A DNA stretch of 45,630 nucleotides from Candidatus Poseidoniaceae archaeon (GTDB taxonomy: Archaea > Thermoplasmatota > Poseidoniia > Poseidoniales > Poseidoniaceae): the NCBI GenBank assembly GCA_949373095.1, contig CASIBY010000003.1, positions 1 to 45,630 on the forward strand, written 5' to 3'. This document shows, piece by piece, positions 25,365 to 32,453 of this stretch; positions within the stretch are counted from its first letter, which is position 1, and the number at the start of each line of letters is the position of its first letter. Position numbers and translations under genes: made by a program. Below the pieces are notes generated by a model. That model did not search any database. It saw only the letters and a program-made list of their open reading frames with translations, and was not told the origin of the DNA.

Positions 25365-26309
25365 CTACGCACCTGAAGTTTCGCTTTGAATAATTCGCAC
25401 ATTGACGCCCTCAAATGTTGCAACAAGGGACAAATCACAATTTGCGTTACAGAGGTTTAGCCCGTTTTCTAGAAGTTTAATTTCTTCAATCCCGTCCCAA
25501 GATGCTCTATCATTATCCGCTGATACGATAAGACAGGGAGACGGAGAAACTAGCTCGGGGTTGTTCAACGCAGGGAAGGATTCGGGGGTAAGGGATGAAA
25601 TGAGCATTGTTGGGTAACGCGCTTCATCCTCGTCGTTGTAGTACGTCAGAAATTGAATCTTGTAGAGTTGATCTTCCTGTTCAATGACATAAACGCCATC
25701 ATTTGGAGTAACTCGGTGTACTGCGAGGTCGTAAGTGTACCACTCCAGCCGTTCGTCCGTTGCATTTACGAATTGCGTTTCGTCAATTGTGAAATCATTC
25801 TCGATTGATTCACCTTCAACAAACTGCCAGCGTAGTCCGTCATTCATGTGAATGTCGGTCTTGGAGAAGCGAAGCGTGTAATCACTTTCGTTTGAAGAGG
25901 CTTGATTAGGCACGTCAACAAAGGTAAACTGTTCTTCTCTGGTCGCATCGACTTGTGTCAAGAACGTCAAGCCATCTGCCCCGAGGGAGGGCTGTACCCT
26001 TGATGCCTCGTCCGCTTCTGTGGACTGGCTACCAAAGGTACAACCGTATGTTTCTCCATCGATCTCCAATTGAAGTTGGAGTGAGGACCATGGCAGGGCT
26101 TCCGCACCTTCTTCGAAGGAGAGGCTCGCAAGAACATCGTCTGAGTCGTTCGTGGCTTGAGCGTTGTATTGGGTCAGGATGATGCCGTTTTCAGTCCCTA
26201 GGTCACTCTCATACGAGACGACCATCGCCGACCATACGCCAACGATGATAATCAGCGTTAGGGTCAATCCAAGGAATGCACGGCTCCATGACATGATACT
26301 CAGCTTCAC
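25365..26309 (-). CDS. Exported or membrane-tethered protein, HmuY-like in its C-terminal half
   Basis: The product is 314 residues from a GTG at 26309 (overlapping the FAS1 gene's stop) or 309 from the ATG at 26294. One N-terminal hydrophobic helix (AFLGLTLTLIIIVGVWSAMVV) directs it to the membrane or outside. The external part is acidic and all-beta in look. The stretch YDLAVHRVTPNDGVYVIE followed by LYKIQFLTYYND resembles the core of HmuY-family haem-binding lipoproteins, but the match is only by eye. Cysteines near residues 88 and 260-285 could form disulfides. Overlapping genes suggest co-expression with the cupredoxin protein. Confidence 0.65.
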   Translation of the reverse strand: MKLSIMSWSRAFLGLTLTLIIIVGVWSAMVVSYESDLGTENGIILTQYNAQATNDSDDVLASLSFEEGAEALPWSSLQLQLEIDGETYGCTFGSQSTEADEASRVQPSLGADGLTFLTQVDATREEQFTFVDVPNQASSNESDYTLRFSKTDIHMNDGLRWQFVEGESIENDFTIDETQFVNATDERLEWYTYDLAVHRVTPNDGVYVIEQEDQLYKIQFLTYYNDEDEARYPTMLISSLTPESFPALNNPELVSPSPCLIVSADNDRASWDGIEEIKLLENGLNLCNANCDLSLVATFEGVNVRIIQSETSGA

Positions 26310-26392
26310 TCGCCCTTAGAACGGCGCTCTATCAACACGAGGGCACCAATCATTGAGACAAGTACCGTGGTGAGAAGGAAGCCGGGTGTGTC
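26306..26392 (-). other. PGF-CTERM-like sorting signal of the FAS1/cupredoxin protein
   Basis: The last 28 residues have the tripartite layout of archaeosortase substrates: an acidic Ser/Asp-rich linker, then P630-G-F, a hydrophobic helix LLTTVLVSMIGALVLI and ERR. In haloarchaea such tails are cut and lipid-modified by archaeosortase A. No archaeosortase gene is in this window. Confidence 0.6.
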
Positions 26393-28273
26393 TTCGCTGT
26401 CATCATCGGACATGTCTGTCGAAGATTCTTCTGCTCCGCCGTCACCAACAACAATTTCACCGAACATGTTGAGGGCCACGTGTGGCTCACAAGCATAGTA
26501 GAAGGTTGAATCCTCGGTGAACGTGTGCGAGAAAGCAACGGTCGAGGCTGCTTCGCCAGATGTAATTCCATTTTCCACAAAGGTGGTGGACTTGCTGCCT
26601 GTAATCTCTTTGACGTTGTGAGGCATGCTTTCGTCCTCCCAGGACCAGCAAACGGTCTGTCCAACGTTGATGTTGATCACTGCTGGGGAGAATGCATATC
26701 CGGTTGAACCGATACCAACAGTAACGTCACAGGTGACGCCTGCGAACGGGTCTACACTCGCTGGAGGCATGAGCACTTGGTCAATGACGTGGATAACACC
26801 GTTTGATGCTGGTACGTCAGCAAGTGTGACGTTGGCCATTGACGAACCAACCATGACCGAGCCGTTCTCGACATGAATCGACAATTCGTCTCCGTTTGCT
26901 GCGTTGACCGTAGTCAATCCTTGTGCAAGGTCGGTTGACATGGTAGTCCCTGCTACAACGTGGTAGAGGAGGATGTCGGCAAGTGTTGCGATTTCTTCGT
27001 CAGTCGTGAAATCATCAAGATTGATTCCTGCTGCTTCAAAGGCTGCGTCAGACGGTGCGAACACCGTGAAGTCGGCTGTTCCGCTGACCGTTGCGACCAA
27101 GTTTGCCTTGGTTAGTGCTGCAACGAGAGAAGTGTGAATGGTGGTCGCTGATGCTGTCATAGCGAGGTTAACGGCTGGCGTCCAGACGTAGGCTTGACAT
27201 TCAGCAGCGCTGACATTGGTCACAGCATGTGTGACTGTGTTGTAACAGCCCGTAATGGTTTGACCGGCCATTGTAAAGTTCTCGAGGTACATGTATGCAT
27301 TGCATGCAACCTTGCTTGCTCCGGGGGCAATCGTGTGAGACACCATGTTGTAACAGATGTCACCGGCTGGGGGCATCAATACTTGGTCAATCACATGCAC
27401 GACTCCGTTGGATGCAACTACATCCGCAATCGTAACGTTAGCATTACCGCTTCCAACAGTAACTCCTGTGGTGGCAACATTCAGGTCAAGCATGTCACCG
27501 TTAACAGCCCGAACCGCTGTGGTTCCGTCTGCGAGGTCGGTTGATAGGGTGGCGCCGGCTACAACGTGATAGAGGAGAATGTCAGTCAAAACTGCCATCT
27601 CTTCAGGTGTGTCGAAGGTAGCGAGGTCTATTCCTGCTGCTGTGAACGCGGCGTCAGTAGGAGCAAACACTGTGAATGGTCCTGTCCCTTGAAGCGTAGC
27701 AACGAGATTGGCTTGAATGAGTGCTTCCACGAGAGCTGTGTGAATTCCTGTAGATGTTGCAACGCTTGGGATGTCAACCAATTCTACAGTCGGGGGCATG
27801 AGGACTTTGTCAATGATGTGAATAACACCGTTTGATGACATGACGTCGGCGGTTGTGACATTGGCTCCTTCAACCATGACGGCTCCTTGGGACACACTGA
27901 ACGTGACATTGTCTCCATTGACCATTTCAACACTCAAACCGTCTGTAACGGCGGAAGATTCTACTTGACCCGAATAAACGTGGTAGAGGAGGATGTCCCG
28001 CAGTGTGGCGTTTTCCTCATCGGTGTCAAAGTCGGCGAGGTTAATGCCGGCTTCAGAAAAGGCTGTGTCTGTTGGGGCGAAGACCGTGAATGGTCCGTCG
28101 CCTTGTAGCGTTGTTACCAAGTCTGCGTGCGCAAGAGCCGCCACTAAGGAATCGTGGACGCCGCTGTTCGTTGCGTTTGTTGGGATATCATCAGATGCAT
28201 CTGCCGTTACGTTGAACGGTAGTGTTGCAAGTAATAGGCTGGCTGTCAAAATGAAGACTCTTAGGCGCATCAT
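26306..28273 (-). CDS. Surface protein with three FAS1 (fasciclin) domains and a cupredoxin domain
   Basis: From the ATG at 28273 the product is 655 residues with a signal peptide (MMRLRVFILTASLLLATLPFNVTA). Three FAS1 domains each show the pattern LVAALxxADLVTTLQGxGPFTVFAPTDxAF and end with NGVIHVIDxVLMPP. Between the second and third lies a duplicated Cys motif (CYNMVSHT and CYNTVTHA). A blue-copper domain follows with likely ligands His (MPHNVKE), Cys and His (YACEPH) and Met (ALNMFG). An acidic linker precedes a PGF-plus-helix-plus-RR tail. FAS1 domains mediate adhesion and cupredoxins carry electrons, so the protein may be an envelope redox or adhesion factor. Confidence 0.93.
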   Translation of the reverse strand: MMRLRVFILTASLLLATLPFNVTADASDDIPTNATNSGVHDSLVAALAHADLVTTLQGDGPFTVFAPTDTAFSEAGINLADFDTDEENATLRDILLYHVYSGQVESSAVTDGLSVEMVNGDNVTFSVSQGAVMVEGANVTTADVMSSNGVIHIIDKVLMPPTVELVDIPSVATSTGIHTALVEALIQANLVATLQGTGPFTVFAPTDAAFTAAGIDLATFDTPEEMAVLTDILLYHVVAGATLSTDLADGTTAVRAVNGDMLDLNVATTGVTVGSGNANVTIADVVASNGVVHVIDQVLMPPAGDICYNMVSHTIAPGASKVACNAYMYLENFTMAGQTITGCYNTVTHAVTNVSAAECQAYVWTPAVNLAMTASATTIHTSLVAALTKANLVATVSGTADFTVFAPSDAAFEAAGINLDDFTTDEEIATLADILLYHVVAGTTMSTDLAQGLTTVNAANGDELSIHVENGSVMVGSSMANVTLADVPASNGVIHVIDQVLMPPASVDPFAGVTCDVTVGIGSTGYAFSPAVININVGQTVCWSWEDESMPHNVKEITGSKSTTFVENGITSGEAASTVAFSHTFTEDSTFYYACEPHVALNMFGEIVVGDGGAEESSTDMSDDDSEDTPGFLLTTVLVSMIGALVLIERRSKGE

Positions 28274-28319
28274 GTTTTTCTCTGTTTTTTCCACCCTTAT
28301 AGAGGGTAGTATTTTTCCA

Positions 28320-29573
28320 TCAAACAAAGGGTGAACGGTATTCGTGGACATCTTCTGCAATTCGCAATAATTGGTTATATTTTGCAACTCTATCTGAACG
28401 TGCGGGTGCTCCGGTTTTGATTTGTCCTGCACGAGTACCAACTGCAAAGTCCGCAATGGTCACATCTTCCGACTCCCCACTTCGATGGGAAACAACATTG
28501 TTGAATCCGTGGGTTGTAGCCATGTCCATCGCTTCTAGCGTTTCTGTAACTGTACCTACTTGATTGAGTTTCACCAACATTGCGTTAGCAGCCCCTAACT
28601 CAATTCCCTGGGAAAGGCGTTGTGATTGCGTCACAAACAAATCGTCCCCAACAGATTGGACACGGTGGCCGTTTGCTTTGGTAAAGGATGCCCATCCTGC
28701 CCAATCGTCTTCACCAAATCCATCTTCAATCGATAAGATTGGATATTCGTCGATCCAACCGGAGTACATCTCTGAAAGATCCTCGCTTGAAAGTACGCGC
28801 CCTTCCATATGGTAGCCATCGTCTTTGAGGAACTCTGTAGATGCTACATCAAGAGCGATACCAATTTCTTCTGTCGAATAACCTGCGCTTTCTATGGCTC
28901 GGACCATGTATTTGAGGCCCTCTTCGTTTGAAGGGAGGTTAGGGGCGAATCCTCCTTCATCACCAATGCCACCAAGTAATCCATCTTTCTTGAGTTCCTT
29001 TTTGAGAGCGTGATAGGTTTCAACACCGGCACGAAGACCTTCTTTGAAATCGTCAAACCCGTGTGGCATAACCATGAATTCTTGCACGTCAACATTTGAT
29101 GCTGCATGTGCTCCTCCGTTGAGAATGTTAAGCATCGGTACTGGCATCAATCCGCCTGCGACTCCACCAACATACTTCCACAATGGTAATTCGTGATAGG
29201 CAGCACCAGCATGAAGGCAAGCCATGGATGCTCCAAGCATTGCATTAGCACCGATATTGGATTTGTTTGGGGTTCCATCAAGTTCAAGCATGACTTCGTC
29301 AATAATGCGTTGCTCATCAACTGGAAGGCCAACAAGAGCTTCTTCAAGAAGTTCCGTCACGTTGAGGACGGCTTGCTCTACGCCCTTTCCCATGTAACGG
29401 CTTGTATCCCCATCTCGGAGTTCAAGGGATTCGTATGCACCGGTAGAGGCCCCGGATGGAACGATTGCTCTACCCATTAAGGCGCCTTCGACATAACAAT
29501 CCACTTCAACTGTCGGTTGCCCACGACTGTCCAATACCATTCGTGAGTCCAAACCGGTGATGTGACCTGACAC
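28320..29573 (-). CDS. eno: Enolase (phosphopyruvate hydratase)
   Basis: The 417-residue product is a complete enolase: N-terminal DSRGQPTVEVD, IVPSGASTGAYE loop, DVQEFMVMP, GDEGGFAPNL, the magnesium ligand in LSIEDGFGEDDW, VGDDLFVTQ, the catalytic lysine in AMLVKLNQVGT and SHRSGESEDVTIAD near the end. It interconverts 2-phosphoglycerate and phosphoenolpyruvate in glycolysis/gluconeogenesis. The start is a GTG with GGAG four bases upstream. It precedes the FAS1 gene on the same strand with 46 bases between, so read-through is possible though the functions differ. Confidence 0.98.
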   Translation of the reverse strand: MSGHITGLDSRMVLDSRGQPTVEVDCYVEGALMGRAIVPSGASTGAYESLELRDGDTSRYMGKGVEQAVLNVTELLEEALVGLPVDEQRIIDEVMLELDGTPNKSNIGANAMLGASMACLHAGAAYHELPLWKYVGGVAGGLMPVPMLNILNGGAHAASNVDVQEFMVMPHGFDDFKEGLRAGVETYHALKKELKKDGLLGGIGDEGGFAPNLPSNEEGLKYMVRAIESAGYSTEEIGIALDVASTEFLKDDGYHMEGRVLSSEDLSEMYSGWIDEYPILSIEDGFGEDDWAGWASFTKANGHRVQSVGDDLFVTQSQRLSQGIELGAANAMLVKLNQVGTVTETLEAMDMATTHGFNNVVSHRSGESEDVTIADFAVGTRAGQIKTGAPARSDRVAKYNQLLRIAEDVHEYRSPFV

Positions 29574-29624
29574 AATGCTCCCTCAACCCGTCCAAGGGAA
29601 GGGGGGACTTGAATGAAACGGGAG

Positions 29625-30143
29625 TTATTGGTTCGTACGATTTAACCAAGCCATCCACCGCGCCACTTGAGCTTGGATTTGTGGGACTTCTACCTCTGAT
29701 TGGGCTTGAACCATCCAACAGAGTTGTTCCTCAAGCGGGGAAATTGAGAACAGTTCTGCCTTGAATACGGGTTCATTATCGATGAGAATGTGTCGGCGGC
29801 GGTCTTCCACAAAGCAATGTATCAATTGTCGTGGGAAATGGTGAATGATGGACTGTTGCGGGCACATAAGGACCAATGATTCGTTGAGGAAGAGCAGTGA
29901 TTCGCCGGTGAGGGGGTTAAGTTCGTGGAAATGGATAGGGGTATCTCCGAACATGGCCGCAATATCAATCTGAAACCAGTCTTGTTGACTGACAGAAAGG
30001 TCACATTGTGAAAGGTGATCCAAGAATGCTTGAAGTCCGGCCTCTTCGCTGTAACCCTTGACCCGCATGGTAACTTTGTAGAGAGGCTTCCTTTTGAACC
30101 CAACGAAGTGCTTGTTTACCCGAAAGGCGGGATTTATTTCCAC
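29625..30143 (-). CDS. Hypothetical protein
   Basis: The 172-residue product is not recognised. It is soluble, mixed alpha/beta, with an N-terminal strand-rich part (KRKPLYKVTMRVKGYSEEAG), a central HFHELNPLTGESLLFLNE segment and a C-terminal Gln-rich amphipathic helix (VEVPQIQAQVARWMAWLNR). The start is a GTG at 30143 about 20 bases after an AATTTTAATC TATA-like element, which would make a nearly leaderless message. It is divergent from the Lrp-type regulator, a position that sometimes marks a regulated target, but this is only contextual. Confidence 0.65.
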   Translation of the reverse strand: MEINPAFRVNKHFVGFKRKPLYKVTMRVKGYSEEAGLQAFLDHLSQCDLSVSQQDWFQIDIAAMFGDTPIHFHELNPLTGESLLFLNESLVLMCPQQSIIHHFPRQLIHCFVEDRRRHILIDNEPVFKAELFSISPLEEQLCWMVQAQSEVEVPQIQAQVARWMAWLNRTNQ

Positions 30144-30242
30144 TAAATGTATAATTCTAGATTAAAATTATCATAAGATGCTTCAATTGCCCCATATAAC
30201 GCCCGTAAAAGGATTGAAATAGGTACGAGGCAACCGGAAACC
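30144..30242. promoter_or_regulatory. Divergent A/T-rich promoter region of the Lrp-type gene and hypothetical gene
   Basis: The 99-base gap is A/T-rich near 30144-30180 (ATTATACATTTA and TAATTTTAATC on the minus strand). On the plus side CGTAAAAGGATTGAAATAGG lies 20-40 bases before the regulator's ATG. No clear palindromic operator was found. Confidence 0.35.
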
Positions 30243-30666
30243 ATGCCCCGAATAGCAGAAATTGACCGCGCCATACTCGCCGAACTTAGGAAGAATGGGC
30301 GCATGTCCTATGTTGACCTCGCTGCACAAGTTGAAGCAAGTGAGCGAACCGTCCGAACACACATCCGTAATATGGAGGAAAACGGGACTATTCGTGGCTA
30401 CACCATTCGTGAAGGAGGAGTTGGCCTTACTGCGCTCGTTCGAATAAAGGTGGCACCAGGGTCCGAAATTGGTTCGTTTGCTTCTGAAGTTACGGGATGG
30501 GATGGAATTGAGATTATCTACGAAGTTTCTGGCGAGGCCGATTTGGTTGCGCTTGTCCACGTCGATGACACCATGGCCCTTGCGCAAATTGTTGGATAAA
30601 ATGTGGCTCGCCGCTCCAAATGAAATCGCCAGCACAACCACGGAGTTGGTTTTGGAACAGTACTGA
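30243..30666 (+). CDS. Lrp/AsnC-family transcriptional regulator, broken by one extra base near its end
   Basis: The first 118 codons encode a winged helix-turn-helix (IDRAILAELRKNGRMSYVDLAAQVEASERTVRTHIRNMEENGTI) and most of a ligand-sensing RAM domain (VRIKVAPGSEI, then YEVSGEADLVALVHVDD). The frame stops at 30599, but the next frame continues with DKMWLAAPNEIASTTTELVLEQY and stops at 30666, exactly the missing C-terminal helix and T.T.LVL strand of the family. Dropping one G at 30594-30595 gives an intact protein of 140 residues. Such regulators bind DNA as dimers or octamers and respond to amino acids. The reconstructed stop abuts that of the convergent zinc-ribbon gene. Confidence 0.85.
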
Positions 30667-30786
30667 TTATTCCTGTTCCCCATCGTCATCGTCATCTTTC
30701 GAAGGCTTGGGAGGCGAGTAGTCAATCCCACAGGACCTGCAGACCATTTCATCGTCCCAATCGCATTGGCGCTTACATCCAGTCAT
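30667..30786 (-). CDS. 39-residue zinc-ribbon protein
   Basis: A short frame reads MTGCKRQCDWDDEMVCRSCG, then IDYSPPKPSKDDDDDGEQE. Cys4 and Cys8 plus the C16-x-x-C19 pair form a likely four-cysteine zinc site, followed by an acidic tail. The ATG at 30786 lies five bases after the redoxin stop on the same strand, so it is coupled to that gene; the GGTGA upstream can act as ribosome site. Its stop abuts the reconstructed stop of the regulator. Function is unknown; tiny zinc ribbons often bind nucleic acid or proteins. Confidence 0.75.
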   Translation of the reverse strand: MTGCKRQCDWDDEMVCRSCGIDYSPPKPSKDDDDDGEQE

Positions 30787-30791
30787 CGAAC

Positions 30792-31320
30792 TCACCTTGA
30801 TTTCCACTTGACTGAGCATCCAATGGATTGAGTGACTGCAGTATCCGGCACCTTGCCGTTCAGCATTGCAGTTATCGCTTCATCTAAGTCTCGCACCATA
30901 ACATCGCTAGGGTCGCGTGGACTATCGTCCATCCTTCCTTTGTATACCAGTTGACGCTGGGAATTGAACAAGAAAAATTCAGGAGTTCGTTCAGCACCGT
31001 AAGCATGCGCAATCTCTTGCTCTAAATCGTGAAGATAAGCGTAGGGCATACCCTTTAACGCTCTCTTTTCCATGTTTGCGAACGAGTCGTTTTCATACAC
31101 AAGGGGGTCGTTGGAATTGATCCCAACATAGCCGATTTCGTTCTGTTGGCAGAACTCAGCCATTGCGTTCATTCGGGAGACGCTCGCCACAACATACGGG
31201 CAGTGATTGCACTCGAAAACAACTACCAAACCGTTCCTGTAGAATGCTTGCTCCAGAGACATTTGGCTCGCCACCAACTGCCGTGTTTGCATTAGCAAGG
31301 ACGAAAGTCGGGCGGTGCAT
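30792..31320 (-). CDS. Thioredoxin-fold redoxin (AhpC/TSA-like), N-terminus displaced by one extra base
   Basis: The main frame gives VVVFECNHCPYV with the CxxC active site, GYVGINSNDP, MPYAYLHDLEQEIAHAYGAERTPEFFLFN and the terminal IGCSVKWK, all diagnostic of a widespread redoxin family. Its apparent N-terminus is too short. In a neighbouring frame MHRPTFVLANANTAVGGE precedes, and dropping one C at 31265-31266 joins it to QMSLEQAFYRNGL, restoring the expected PxFxLxxxxGxxxSL start from the ATG at 31320. It probably reduces thiols or peroxides in the cytoplasm. It lies between the heptad protein and the zinc ribbon in one minus-strand unit. Confidence 0.85.
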
Positions 31321-31383
31321 CACCGATGTTAAGAGACATAAGCATCGGTGGGGTTCACACTCAAAATGCCTTGCTTTAACCCG

Positions 31384-32219
31384 TCACAGAGTCAAGAAAT
31401 ATGCTGCTGCGCCTAAACCTGCTACTAGACCGGTAATAAGAATAATTTTCGTGAGGGTTGATGTGGGGTTTTCAGCCTCAAGAGGCGTCTGCTTGAGCCG
31501 GAAGGTCGGGTACGACTTTTTCTTCTTCAAGCAGGATCATCGTGCGCGTCCCAGTAAGCCTGCTTTTCCGCCTCACCCGCAGCTAGTTCTGCTTCAATTC
31601 GTGCTTGCTCTGCAAGTCGAGCTTCTTCAGCAAGACGGGCTTCCTCGGCAAGGCGGGCTTCTTCAGCAAGGCGTGCTTCCTCTGCTGATTGAGCTTCAGC
31701 GGCCAACCGTGCTTCTTCGGCAAGTCGAGCTTCTTCGGCAAGACGGGCTTCCTCTGCAAGGCGAGCCTCTTCAGCAAGACGGGCTTCCTCTGCTGATTGG
31801 GCTTCGGCGGCTAAACGTGCTTCCTCGGCAAGGCGGGCTTCCTCTGCTGATTGGGCTTCGGCGGCTAAACGTGCTTCTTCAGCAAGGCGGGCCTCCTCTG
31901 CGAGACGTGCTTCCTCTGCGAGACGTGCTTCTTCTGCAATACGCTCCTCTTCAGCGAGGCGTGCTTCCTCTGCGAGACGTTCCTCCTCGGCAAGGCGTTC
32001 TTCCTCAGCAAGGCGTTCTTCCTCAGCAAGGCGTTCTTCCTCAGCAAGGCGTTCTTCCTCAGCCTTACGTGCTTCCTCTTCCTTGCGGATGGCTTCTGCA
32101 GCGGCTCGCTTTGCTGCTTCTTCCTCAGCAAGGCGCCGAATCCGTTCATTAATTGCATCTTCGTTCTTATTGGAATACCGAGTGAGAATAGCTCGCCCCA
32201 TCTTGGAGAAAGTCTTCAT
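31384..32219 (-). CDS. Long heptad-repeat coiled-coil protein with a C-terminal membrane tail (frameshifted at its end)
   Basis: The open frame (31527-32234) starts best at the ATG at 32219 (MKTFSKMGRAILTRY) and is mostly about 20 copies of the seven-residue unit EEARLAE/EEERLAE, a long Ala/Glu/Arg coiled coil recalling TolA. The frame stops at 31527, but two one-base corrections (an extra C near 31534 and an extra T near 31480) extend it as DLLEEEKVVPDLPAQADAS, EAENPTSTLTKI and a membrane helix (IILITGLVAGLGAAAYFLTL) ending at 31384. The restored protein would be a tail-anchored rod of about 277 residues. The function is unknown; a spacer or scaffold is plausible. Confidence 0.8.
31585..32065 (-). 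repeat. 21-base tandem repeats encoding the heptads
   Basis: Plus-strand units like gcaagacgggcttcctctgct and gcaaggcgttcttcctcagcaa recur about every 21 bases over 480 bases. Groups of units are near identical (for instance four adjacent gcaaggcgttcttcctca copies around 31990-32060), suggesting recent duplication. Confidence 0.85.
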
Positions 32220-32230
32220 CGGAAATTGAT

Positions 32231-32422
32231 TCAACCTGCTCCCCGGGTTGCAACCAGTAACCGTTCTACGTCATCGATAAGAAATTCGCCCTCGTGGTTA
32301 TTGAGTTCGGTGCGGAAGGATTTGTAAAAATCCCTTTGTTCAGTAGAAATCGACCCGTCCTGGGTCATAAAATCTTGAAGAGCAGTTAGGATTTCTGTCA
32401 AATTAAGTTGCTCAAATTCCAC
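32231..32422 (-). CDS. Small hypothetical acidic protein
   Basis: A frame of 63 residues from the GTG at 32422 (VEFEQLNLTEILTALQDFM), or 70 from a TTG at 32443, lies between the TPR gene and the heptad gene on the same strand. GAGGG is about nine bases before the GTG. The product is acidic and helical, ending VERLLVATRGAG, without cysteines or membrane segment. It is not recognised. Tight spacing on both sides supports it as a real gene of the operon. Confidence 0.6.
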   Translation of the reverse strand: MEFEQLNLTEILTALQDFMTQDGSISTEQRDFYKSFRTELNNHEGEFLIDDVERLLVATRGAG

Positions 32423-32453
32423 TCGCAAGTTCCCTCGTAGCAAGTAGTTGGAG

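Noticed and set aside
30590-31540. Programmed ribosomal frameshifting as the cause of the frame breaks
   Set aside because: No slippery heptamer or downstream structure was seen, and unrelated neighbouring genes are affected, which fits sequence error better.
31163-32152. A 329-codon plus-strand frame rich in Leu, Arg, Gln and Pro
   Set aside because: It is the antisense of the 21-base heptad repeats plus the redoxin gene; the minus-strand proteins show family motifs and a coherent coiled coil.
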